DNA of 64,000 nucleotides from SIG565 sp045594065 (GTDB lineage: Bacteria; Bacillota; Clostridia; Oscillospirales; Acutalibacteraceae), in NCBI GenBank assembly GCA_045594065.1, contig JAZNXU010000030.1, positions 46,802 to 110,801 of the forward strand. Reading direction: 5' to 3'. Shown one piece after another: positions 17,849-25,360 of the stretch. A program made the translations under genes and the position numbers. Below the pieces are notes generated by a model that was given only the letters and a program-made list of their open reading frames with translations, ran no database searches and was not told the DNA's origin. Position 1 is the first letter of the stretch, and each line of letters opens with the position of its first letter.

Positions 17849-18928
17849 ATGAAATACGAAATTACAATTACCAAAACAACCGCACCTAAAGAGAAGCCGC
17901 AGGACGAAAGCAAGCTCGGCTTCGGCAAAATCTTCACCGACCATATGTTTTTAATGGACTATAGCGAGGGTACAGGCTGGCATAACGGCAGAATTGTTCC
18001 GTTCGGCCCCATTCCAACTAATCCCGCTTCTACCGTTTTTCATTACGGTGCCGAGATTTTCGAGGGTATGAAAGCCTACCGCGCCGAGAATGGCGACATT
18101 CAGCTTTTCAGACCTATGGAAAATATTAAGCGCTTAAACAATTCGGCAGAGCGCCTTTGCCTGCCGCAGCTTGATGAAGAGGGCTGCCTTGATATTTTAA
18201 AAACTATTGTAGAGCTCGAAAAGGATTGGGTACCGCACAGTGAGGGCACATCGCTCTACATTCGTCCGTTCCTTTACGGTAACGACCCGCACCTTGGCGT
18301 TCACGCCGTTAAAAATGCGGTGTTTGCCGTTATCTGCTCACCCGTAGGCGCCTATTATGCCGAGGGTATTAATCCCGTTAAAATTGCAATTGAATCTGAG
18401 GATGTCCGCGCAGTTCGCGGCGGCACAGGCTACGCTAAGTGCGGCGGTAACTATGCCGCAAGTCTTAGAGCCGGTCAGCGCGCCGAAGAAAAGGGCTATA
18501 CTCAGGTGCTATGGCTCGACGGTGTTCATAGAAAGTATATCGAAGAAGTAGGCGCTATGAATGTAATGTTCAAAATCGACGGTAAAATCATTACTCCCGC
18601 GCTCTTGGGTTCGGTACTCCCCGGAATTACGAGAAAATCCTGCATTGAGCTTTTAAAGGATTGGGGCTACACCGTTGAGGAGCGTGCTTTCTCGGTTGAC
18701 GAGCTTTTTGAAGCCGCCGAAAACGGTACTCTTGAAGAGGCTTGGGGAACAGGCACCGCTGCTGTTGTATCGCCCATAGGTCATCTTTTCTATAACAATA
18801 AGGAATACACCGTCGCAGACAATAAAATAGGCGAGCTCACCCAGAAGCTTTACGATGAACTCACAGGAATTCAGTGGGGCAAGGTAGCCGATAAGCATAA
18901 CTGGACAGTTAAGGTTTGCAATGCTTAA
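17849..18928 (+). CDS. ilvE: Branched-chain amino acid aminotransferase
   Basis: This 359-residue, fold-type IV PLP enzyme interconverts Leu/Ile/Val with their 2-oxoacids using glutamate/2-oxoglutarate. The PLP lysine is about K197 in GTGYAKCGGNYAASLRAG. Other family signatures are VFHYGAEIFEGMKAYR, SLYIRPFLYG, KYIEEVGAMNVMF and GTGTAAVVSPIG. Length is typical of the long (BCAT-type) clade. It sits between the Val-T-box synthetase and the ferredoxin-dependent 2-oxoacid oxidoreductase, which makes the branched-chain 2-oxoacids its obvious substrates. The downstream ATPase gene overlaps its end by 8 bases, so translation is coupled. Confidence 0.93.
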   Translation: MKYEITITKTTAPKEKPQDESKLGFGKIFTDHMFLMDYSEGTGWHNGRIVPFGPIPTNPASTVFHYGAEIFEGMKAYRAENGDIQLFRPMENIKRLNNSAERLCLPQLDEEGCLDILKTIVELEKDWVPHSEGTSLYIRPFLYGNDPHLGVHAVKNAVFAVICSPVGAYYAEGINPVKIAIESEDVRAVRGGTGYAKCGGNYAASLRAGQRAEEKGYTQVLWLDGVHRKYIEEVGAMNVMFKIDGKIITPALLGSVLPGITRKSCIELLKDWGYTVEERAFSVDELFEAAENGTLEEAWGTGTAAVVSPIGHLFYNNKEYTVADNKIGELTQKLYDELTGIQWGKVADKHNWTVKVCNA

Positions 18929-19589
18929 GCGTATAACACTTTTTGCGGGGCATTACGGAAGCGGTAAAACCAATATTGCAGTGAACTATGCGCTGCACCT
19001 TAAAAGACAGGGCAAGCCCGTAAAAATAGCCGACCTCGATATTGTAAACCCCTATTTCCGCACTAAGGATAGCGCAAAGGAGCTCTCAAACGCGGGGATT
19101 GAGCTTATTTCCCCCGCATTTGCTAATACAAATGTTGATTTGCCCGCGCTTCCTGCCGAGGTTTACTCCCTTGTGCAGAACACAGCGAATTACGCTGTGC
19201 TCGATATCGGTGGCGATGATAGGGGAGCCTATGCGCTCGGTCGCTATCGCCCCTATATTTTAGAGGAAAACAATTACGAAATGGTTTTTGTGGCAAATTT
19301 TTACCGCCCATTAACCACCACCCCTGCTGATGCGCTTGAGGTTATGCGTGAGATTGAAGCCGCCTGCGGCATAAATTTCACCGCAATTGTAAATAACTCA
19401 AACCTCGGTAATGCAACAAAACCGAGAGATATTGAAAAAACCGATGTCTTAGCCAAAGAGCTATCTAAAATTTCAGGGCTTCCCGTAATTTTCACTTCTA
19501 CCGAGGCGAGTATTGCAAGTAGCGTTAAGCTCGATAATGTTTTCCCGCTGACACTTCAGAATAAATACTTTGACATAAAGGAGATTTAA
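18921..19589 (+). CDS. P-loop (SIMIBI/MinD-like) ATPase of the VOR operon
   Basis: The 222-residue protein is a P-loop NTPase. A Walker A-like GHYGSGKTNIAVNYA lies at residues 9-23, then ADLDIVNPYFRTKD (residues 37-50) which resembles the switch region of SIMIBI ATPases, YAVLDIGGDDRGA as Walker B/switch II, and IVNNSNLGNAT as the NxxD-like nucleotide specificity strand. I cannot assign a function. Its position, overlapping ilvE and one base upstream of vorD, suggests a maturation or regulatory partner of the oxidoreductase, for example Fe-S or subunit assembly. No membrane segment is apparent. Confidence 0.7.
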   Translation: MLKRITLFAGHYGSGKTNIAVNYALHLKRQGKPVKIADLDIVNPYFRTKDSAKELSNAGIELISPAFANTNVDLPALPAEVYSLVQNTANYAVLDIGGDDRGAYALGRYRPYILEENNYEMVFVANFYRPLTTTPADALEVMREIEAACGINFTAIVNNSNLGNATKPRDIEKTDVLAKELSKISGLPVIFTSTEASIASSVKLDNVFPLTLQNKYFDIKEI

Positions 19590-19590
19590 T

Positions 19591-19797
19591 ATGGCTAAAG
19601 TAACCTTTAATGCAGATTTATGCAAGGGCTGCGGTCTTTGCGTAGATGCCTGCCCGAAAAAAATTATAGCAATAGCTAAAGACAAAATTAACGCTAAGGG
19701 ACATTCTCCCGCCGAAATTACCGATCAGGAAAAATGCATTGCCTGTGCTTTCTGTGCAACAATGTGCCCTGACTGTGTAATCACGGTTGAAAGGTAA
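19591..19797 (+). CDS. vorD: 2-ketoisovalerate ferredoxin oxidoreductase delta subunit (2[4Fe-4S] ferredoxin)
   Basis: This 68-residue protein carries two [4Fe-4S] motifs, CKGCGLCVDACP (residues 11-22) and CIACAFCATMCP (50-61), the usual build of the delta subunit of 2-oxoacid:ferredoxin oxidoreductases. It passes electrons between the TPP site of the beta subunit and free ferredoxin. It starts 1 base after the ATPase gene and ends 10 bases before the alpha subunit. The set of delta, alpha, beta and gamma as separate genes is typical of VOR and KOR enzymes. Confidence 0.92.
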   Translation: MAKVTFNADLCKGCGLCVDACPKKIIAIAKDKINAKGHSPAEITDQEKCIACAFCATMCPDCVITVER

Positions 19798-19807
19798 GGT
19801 GAACTAA

Positions 19808-20869
19808 ATGGCAGAAAAGGTATTAATGAAAGGTAACGAGGCTATTGCCGAGGCTGCTATTAAGGCAGGCTGTATGCATTACTTCGGCTACCCGATTACA
19901 CCACAAACCGAAATTGCCGCTTATATGGCAAAGAGAATGCCTAAAATCGGCGGTACATTCCTGCAGGCAGAGAGTGAGGTTGCGGCTATTAATATGGTTT
20001 ACGGCGTTGCTGCTGCAGGCTACCGCGTTATGACCTCTTCTTCAAGCCCTGGTGTTTCGCTAAAGCAGGAGGGTATTTCCTATATAGCAGGCGCAGACCT
20101 ACCCGCGCTCATAGTTAATGTTCAGCGTGGAGGCCCCGGTCTTGGCGGCATTCAGCCCTCGCAGTCGGATTATTTTCAGGCTACTAAAGGCGGCGGACAT
20201 GGCGACTATCGCCTTATTGTTTTAGCCCCCGCCTCTGTTCAGGAAATGGCTGACCTTACAGTTAAGGCGTTCGATTTATCTGAAAAATACCGCGTTCCCG
20301 CAATGCTCCTTGCCGATGGTACAATGGGTCAGATGATGGAGCCTGTTGAGCTTCCTGAGGTGACACCCGCTAATTACGATAAATCTTGGGCAGTTCGCGG
20401 TACAAAGGGAGAAAGACCCCATAACATTGTAAATTCACTCTATCTAAAGCCCGAAATTCTCGAGCAGACCAATTTTGAGCGTTACGAGCGCTATGCGGTT
20501 ATCGAGGAAAATGAGTCGCTTTATGAAGAGTTTATGATGGACGATGCCGAGTATTGCGTAGTAGCATTCGGTATTACCGCACGCGTTGCTAAGAACGCTA
20601 TTGTAGCCGCCCGCAAAAAGGGCATAAAGGTAGGCCTTATCCGTCCTATCACACTCTGGCCGTTCCCGAAAAAGGTATTAGCCGCCGCTGCCGATAAGGT
20701 TAAAGGCTTCTTATCGGTTGAATTATCAATGGGTCAGATGATTGAAGATATTAAACTCGCAATCGATTGCAAAAAGCCCGTAGCGCTTTGCAACCGCACA
20801 GGCGGTATGATAGTATCGCCCGAGGAAGTGCTCGAGTCTATTGAAAATCTTGTAAAGGAGGCAGAATAA
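19808..20869 (+). CDS. vorB: 2-ketoisovalerate-type ferredoxin oxidoreductase alpha subunit
   Basis: The 353-residue protein is the alpha subunit of a 2-oxoacid:ferredoxin oxidoreductase (VorB/KorA class). The N-terminal pyrimidine-binding domain has FGYPITPQTEIAAYM and the TPP-activating Glu in AESEVAAINMVYGVAAAG; the Rossmann-like domain II follows (ITARVAKNAIVAARKKGIKVGLIRPITLWPFP). It works with beta (TPP/pyrophosphate side), gamma and delta. Sequence alone does not separate valine-type from 2-oxoglutarate-type enzymes; the adjoining ilvE and branched-chain T-boxes favour branched 2-oxoacids. In the direction inferred here it fixes CO2 onto acyl-CoA using reduced ferredoxin. Its stop overlaps the next start (TAATG). 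Confidence 0.9.
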   Translation: MAEKVLMKGNEAIAEAAIKAGCMHYFGYPITPQTEIAAYMAKRMPKIGGTFLQAESEVAAINMVYGVAAAGYRVMTSSSSPGVSLKQEGISYIAGADLPALIVNVQRGGPGLGGIQPSQSDYFQATKGGGHGDYRLIVLAPASVQEMADLTVKAFDLSEKYRVPAMLLADGTMGQMMEPVELPEVTPANYDKSWAVRGTKGERPHNIVNSLYLKPEILEQTNFERYERYAVIEENESLYEEFMMDDAEYCVVAFGITARVAKNAIVAARKKGIKVGLIRPITLWPFPKKVLAAAADKVKGFLSVELSMGQMIEDIKLAIDCKKPVALCNRTGGMIVSPEEVLESIENLVKEAE

Positions 20870-21615
20870 TGGTAGTATTTGAGAAACCAAAAGCATTAAC
20901 CGATGCTCCGCTTCATTATTGTCCAGGTTGTACTCACGGTATTATTCACCGTCTGGTTGCTGAGGCTATCGATGAGCTCGGCATCGAGGGTAAAACTGTT
21001 GGCGTAGCCCCCGTTGGCTGTGCTGTTATGGCTTATGATTATTTTGCCTGCGATATGGTAGAGGCAGCTCACGGCCGTGCACCCGCTGTCGCTACAGGTC
21101 TTAAACGCTGTATGCCCGATAATATTGTATTTACATATCAGGGCGACGGCGACCTTGCCTCAATAGGTATGGCTGAGACCATTCACGCGGCCACAAGAAA
21201 CGAAAATATAACAATTATATTCGTAAATAACGCTATTTACGGTATGACTGGCGGACAGATGGCACCGACCTCTCTTCCCGGTCAGGTAACACAGACTTCA
21301 CCTTATGGTAGAGATGTAAATGTTGCAGGATACCCTGTAAAGGTAAGCGAGCTGTTATCAAGCCTTGACGCACCCCACTATATCGAGCGAGTTGCCGTTA
21401 ACAATGTAAAGAATGTTAAAAACGCTAAAAAGGCAATCTTAAAGGCATTTAAAAATCAGGTTGAGGGTAAGGGCTTCTCACTCGTTGAGGTTGTATCGAG
21501 CTGTCCTACAAACTGGGGTATGACCCCCTCGAAAGCTCTCGAGTGGATTGATGAAAAAATGATTCCTTATTATCCGCTCGGCGTTTACCGCGATAAAGAT
21601 GCAAAGGAGGACTAA
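20869..21615 (+). CDS. vorA: 2-ketoisovalerate-type ferredoxin oxidoreductase beta subunit
   Basis: The 248-residue protein is the TPP-binding beta subunit. The Mg-TPP motif is GDGDLASIGMAETIHAATRN (GDG...N type, near residues 87-106), continued by FVNNAIYGMTGGQMAPTS. The conserved Cys residues near the N-terminus (HYCPGCTHG, residues 17-25, plus a later Cys) would bind the beta-subunit [4Fe-4S] cluster. Length is typical for VOR/KOR beta. Start codon overlaps the stop of vorB by one base, so the subunits are translated in coupled fashion. Confidence 0.92.
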   Translation: MVVFEKPKALTDAPLHYCPGCTHGIIHRLVAEAIDELGIEGKTVGVAPVGCAVMAYDYFACDMVEAAHGRAPAVATGLKRCMPDNIVFTYQGDGDLASIGMAETIHAATRNENITIIFVNNAIYGMTGGQMAPTSLPGQVTQTSPYGRDVNVAGYPVKVSELLSSLDAPHYIERVAVNNVKNVKNAKKAILKAFKNQVEGKGFSLVEVVSSCPTNWGMTPSKALEWIDEKMIPYYPLGVYRDKDAKED

Positions 21616-21618
21616 AAT

Positions 21619-22149
21619 ATGACTACACAGATTTTAATTGCAGGCTTCGGCGGTCAGGGCGTCCTTTTTGCAGGTAAGTGCTTGGCGTATGAGGGTATGT
21701 TTGAAAACAAGCAGGTTTCGTGGCTACCGTCTTACGGTCCCGAAATGCGCGGCGGTACGGCTAACTGCAGTGTAATCTTAAGTGACGAGCCCGTAGGCTC
21801 ACCTATCGTGTCAAAACCCGATGTGCTTATAGCTATGAATTTACCCTCTCTCGATAAGTACGAAAACGATACCGTAGCGGGCGGTAAAATCATAATTGAC
21901 AGCACTCTTATCGGCAGACAGGTTGAAAGAGAAGATGTCGATGCCTATTATGTCCCTGCTACCAAAATGGCGGCAGATGCGGGCACACCTTCGCTTGCTA
22001 ATATGATTATGCTCGGCAAAATGATAAAGGAAACAGGAATTGTTACCTTTGATAGCGCAGCAGAGGCTATGAAAAAGGTTGTATCTGCAAAGCACGCCGA
22101 TAAATTAGAAGCTAACATAAACGCTTTAAGAGCGGGATATGAATATTAA
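21619..22149 (+). CDS. vorG: 2-ketoisovalerate-type ferredoxin oxidoreductase gamma subunit
   Basis: The 176-residue protein is the gamma subunit (PF01558), which binds CoA in related pyruvate and 2-oxoacid oxidoreductases. Diagnostic segments are IAGFGGQGVLFAGKCLAYEG at the N-terminus and SYGPEMRGGTANCSVILSD near residue 37. It starts 3 bases after vorA with a strong AAAGGAGGA ribosome binding site and is the last gene of the operon, followed by a terminator. Confidence 0.92.
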   Translation: MTTQILIAGFGGQGVLFAGKCLAYEGMFENKQVSWLPSYGPEMRGGTANCSVILSDEPVGSPIVSKPDVLIAMNLPSLDKYENDTVAGGKIIIDSTLIGRQVEREDVDAYYVPATKMAADAGTPSLANMIMLGKMIKETGIVTFDSAAEAMKKVVSAKHADKLEANINALRAGYEY

Positions 22150-22159
22150 TTAAAACCAA

Positions 22160-22187
22160 AACAGACCTTGTATAAGGTCTGTTTTTG
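22160..22187 (+). terminator. Intrinsic terminator of the ilvE-vor operon
   Basis: AACAGACCTT / AAGGTCTGTT stem with a short GTAT loop running into TTTTTGTT. Confidence 0.88.
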
Positions 22188-22199
22188 TTAAGTAGACAG

Positions 22200-22228
22200 T
22201 AAAAGGGCGAGCAATGCTCGCCCTTTTA
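22200..22228. terminator. Bidirectional terminator between convergent units
   Basis: AAAAGGGCGAGC / GCTCGCCCTTTT, a 12-bp perfect stem with an AAT loop and A/T runs on both sides. It can terminate the minus-strand serine hydrolase unit and any read-through from vorG. Confidence 0.85.
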
Positions 22229-23692
22229 CTATTTGGCTGTGAGATAGCCGTTATATTCATTTAGGAAATGCTCGGCACTTTTCTTCATATCAATAACGGC
22301 GTAGTCACCGTTAAAGCCAATGGTTATGTCAAGTGTACCGATATAGTCATCAATTACCTGAACGAGGATTGCGAGTTTATCTTCCTCTACCCATCCGGCT
22401 GATGCCACACATTTATATTGGTGACCCTCACACTCTATTCCGCCGAAATCCTTGGAATAGTTCTTTTGCGGGAAAAGCTGAGTGATGTTTTTGTTCATAC
22501 CGAATTTAATAGATTTTGCACCTTGCTTATTCACATAATTGAATTCGCCCTCATTTTCGCCGAAGTTGAGCGTAAACTCGGTAATACCCATTGGGTTAGG
22601 TTCGGCAACAAAACGTTTTCCTCCGAGTTTTTCGGCATATTTTGAGGCTTTTTCGCCACTCATAGTGAGAAGCTTTAAGCTGCCTATGTAATCAGTAAGT
22701 TATGTGTATTTCAAGCTTTCAGGCAATTCTGTATCAGACACGGTGCATAAAATCTCGCGGAAGAAGTTGCGGAAAATTATTTCAGCGTAGCCTATATCCT
22801 CCACAGGATAGCCTGCGGTGCAGACAAACAGAATGTCGGTTGCGGGGTTATAGATAGTAAACTGACCGTGCATTCCGAAGAAGGCAAAGGAGCCTTCATT
22901 TGTTCCCCAAATCTGGTAGCCGTAGCCCTGCTTGCGGAATTCGTTACCAAAAGCTTTGTTATAGATATGGGTGTTGGTGGCGTCTTTAACGGCTTTGGCA
23001 CTCAGCAGCTGCTTACCTTTCCATTCACCGCCGTTGGCGAGAAGTCTGCCGAATATAAGCATATCGAGCGGAGTGCACAGAAGTGCCGAATCACCCCAAG
23101 CATAGCCGCCTGGTGCTGTGAGCACGCGGGAGGTGCATGAAAAACCAATTTCGCTTAGGCATTTATCCTTTAGAAAATCTAAAAAGGTTTTGCCCGTAAG
23201 CTTTTCTACAAGCGCGCCTAAAACAAAAGAGGCGGTGGAATCATAGAAAAAGGTAGTGCCGGGGTAGCGAACGGGAGTAAGAGAGAAATAGTATTTAACC
23301 CTGTCCCAGCCGTGGTTGGTAAACCAGCTATCTCCTGCAAAACAGGTCTGCATATTGAGCATATTGCGAATTGTCTGTGCAGCCAGATAGGGGTGAACTT
23401 TTTCTGGCAATTTCTCGGGGAAATAGTCGATTATTTTATCATCAAGGTTTATAATGCCTTCCTCGGCTAACTGCGCAATCGCAATACCCACATAGCTTTT
23501 GGTTTGTGAATACATACGGTGGTTATCGTCCTTGCCGAACGGTGACCAATATGCCTCGCAGAAAAGCTTATCGCCGCGCGCCATAAGAACACTGTGCATA
23601 GCAAGTCCGCTTTTTTCATAAGCCTTTAAAAGGTTCAGCACGCAACTTGATTTAATACCTACACTTTCGGGAGTTGCAGATTTAAAATACAT
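22229..23692 (-). pseudogene. Beta-lactamase/serine hydrolase-family gene split by an in-frame TAA
   Basis: The first 330 codons (23692 down to 22700) encode a class C beta-lactamase/transpeptidase-like serine hydrolase: the SxxK motif is SQTKSYVG (near residue 84), a YDS motif stands at the Tyr position, and a HGQ segment near residue 274 is the KTG/HxG equivalent. A TAA stop at 22702-22700 follows LPESLKYT. The frame then stays open without any shift for 12 codons (LTDYIGSLKLLT) and 144 more (from an ATG at 22663), giving a natural C-terminal domain; full length would be about 487 residues. A CAA-to-TAA change would explain it. The N-terminal part may still make an active enzyme. It is the last gene of the uronate unit, 12 bases after uxaC. 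Confidence 0.8.
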
Positions 23693-23704
23693 TGCGTTGT
23701 TCTC

Positions 23705-25072
23705 CTAAAATCCAAAGTATTCCTTTGCGTTTTTATAGCAAATTCCCTCAACAATAGCTTTGAGTGCTTCCATATCGGCAGGGTAGAGTCCGTCCTCAAC
23801 CCAGTCGCCAATCATATTGCAAAGGATTCTGCGGAAATATTCGTGTCTTGGGTAGGATACAAACGAGCGGGAATCGGTAAGCATACCAACAAACTTGCCG
23901 AGGTTTCCGAGATTTGCCAGAGCGTCCATCTGTGCCATCATACCGCTTGCGTTATCGTTAAACCACCAACCCGAGCCAAACTGAATTTTCGAAACATAGG
24001 GCGCGCGCTGGAAGTTTCCGAGCATTGTGCCCAGCACATAATTATCCTTTGGGTTTAGAGTGTAAAGAATGGTCTTCGGCAGAATATCATCGGTGTCGAG
24101 ATAGTTCATAAATGCCGATAACTTTTCAGCTATGCAAAGGTCATTGATAGAGTCAAAGCCCGTGTCTGCACCCAATTTTTCAAACATACGCGAGTTGTTA
24201 TTGCGCAGTGCGCCGATGTGCAGCTGCATACCCCAGCCGAGCCTTGTGTACTCCTTAGCGCAAACGCGGAGCATTGCGGTCTTATAGATGTCAATTTCCT
24301 CAGCAGAGAGTTCGCCGCCGGATATTTTCTTCTCGAAAACAGCCTTAGCATCACCCACAGCGAACGGAACATACTCGAGTGCGTGGTCGGAAAGCCTGCA
24401 GCCGTTATCGTTAAAGTAATTAAGGCGCTCTACCATCCAAGCCTCGGCTTTTTCGTAAGAGTCAATACCGTTTGCCTCTAAATAACCCAAAAATTCGGGC
24501 TTTTCAATGTTAACGAGCTTGTCGGGGCGGAATGTCGGGAGTACCTTTGTGGTAAAGCCTTGATTTCTAAGCTGAATATGGTAGCGCAGGTCGTCGGCGG
24601 GATCGTCGGTAGTGCAGATAACCTCAACATTTGATTTTTTGATGAGATTCTGCGCCGAGAAATCCTCTCTCTTTAAATACTCATTGCACTTATCCCAAAC
24701 TTCTTTGGCGTTGGCTTCACTCAGCGGCTCATCAATGTCGAAATAACGCTTGAGTTCCAGTGCCGTCCAGTGGTAAATCGGATTGCCTATAAGATATGGC
24801 ATAACGCGGCAGAAGCCAACCCATTTTTCATAGCGGTCAGCCTTACCCGTAATGTATTCTTCATCAATACCGAATGTGCGCATTTGGCGCCACTTGTAGT
24901 GGTCACCGCCTAAAAACAAGTCATAAGCGTCTTCAAAACGGTAGTCCTCAGCAATCATTTTGGGAACTAGGTGGCAGTGGTAATCGATAATCGGTAAATT
25001 CTCTGCAAATTCGTGATAAAGTCGCTTTGCGGTTTCGGTCTTTAAAAAGAAATCGTTATTGATAATACCCAT
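23705..25072 (-). CDS. uxaC: Uronate isomerase (glucuronate/galacturonate isomerase)
   Basis: The 455-residue protein is uronate isomerase of the amidohydrolase superfamily: D-galacturonate to D-tagaturonate, or D-glucuronate to D-fructuronate. It begins typically with LPIIDYHCHLVPKMIAEDYRF (HxH metal motif), has CTTDDPADDLRYH (residues 154-166), MQLHIGALRNNNSRM near 280 and GSGWWFNDNASGM near 366. Length matches the family (about 465). It belongs to the minus-strand galacturonate unit but is separated from uxaA by a 274-bp repeat-like element. It may therefore need read-through across that element or its own promoter inside it. Confidence 0.95.
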   Translation of the reverse strand: MGIINNDFFLKTETAKRLYHEFAENLPIIDYHCHLVPKMIAEDYRFEDAYDLFLGGDHYKWRQMRTFGIDEEYITGKADRYEKWVGFCRVMPYLIGNPIYHWTALELKRYFDIDEPLSEANAKEVWDKCNEYLKREDFSAQNLIKKSNVEVICTTDDPADDLRYHIQLRNQGFTTKVLPTFRPDKLVNIEKPEFLGYLEANGIDSYEKAEAWMVERLNYFNDNGCRLSDHALEYVPFAVGDAKAVFEKKISGGELSAEEIDIYKTAMLRVCAKEYTRLGWGMQLHIGALRNNNSRMFEKLGADTGFDSINDLCIAEKLSAFMNYLDTDDILPKTILYTLNPKDNYVLGTMLGNFQRAPYVSKIQFGSGWWFNDNASGMMAQMDALANLGNLGKFVGMLTDSRSFVSYPRHEYFRRILCNMIGDWVEDGLYPADMEALKAIVEGICYKNAKEYFGF

Positions 25073-25086
25073 TTTAAAATCTCCTT

Positions 25087-25360
25087 AGCCAAAGCATTTA
25101 AACCTGAATCAGATTTTGGGATAAGGATTTAACGCTGTGGCATTGTTAAAATACTCGCAAATCCGTCAGGATTTGCTGCGTTTTGTGCCTCGCCACACCG
25201 AAAATCCTTTAATCACAAAATTCTCCGACCTAAAAGGTGCGGTTTTATGTGTGGATTTTGGTAATGCGAAGCTCATAAGGCTGTCGCCTATGGGCGACAA
25301 AGAGCCAAAATACGCCTTAAACCGCCCTTTTAGGCTGGTTTGGGCTTAAATGATTTGGCT
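25087..25360. repeat. MITE-like element with imperfect terminal inverted repeats
   Basis: The spacer between uxaA and uxaC is bounded by AGCCAAAGCATTTAAACC (25087-25104) and its inverse, whose complement is AGCCAAATCATTTAAGCC (25343-25360); 16 of 18 positions match and weaker pairing continues inward. Inside are hairpins GCAAATCC-GTCA-GGATTTGC (25157-25176) and GTCGCC-TAT-GGGCGAC (25283-25297). The short plus-strand frame at 25137-25349 has no recognisable product and I treat it as chance. The right end overlaps the TAG stop of uxaA. No transposase is present, so it would be non-autonomous. Confidence 0.6.

Noticed and set aside
8388..22149. Reading the VOR/ilvE block simply as amino acid fermentation (breakdown of Leu/Ile/Val)
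   Set aside because: T-box leaders induce on uncharged tRNA, which makes starvation-induced catabolism implausible. The enzymes are reversible, so breakdown under other conditions is not excluded.
22160..22228. Riboswitch between vorG and the serine hydrolase gene
   Set aside because: The two hairpins are simple terminators of convergent genes.
23843..24481. Antisense open frames across uxaC and many other genes
   Set aside because: They shadow well-supported genes on the other strand, have no ribosome binding sites and no recognisable content.
25137..25349. A 70-codon plus-strand open frame
   Set aside because: It lies entirely inside the MITE-like inverted-repeat element and shows no recognisable domain or ribosome binding site.
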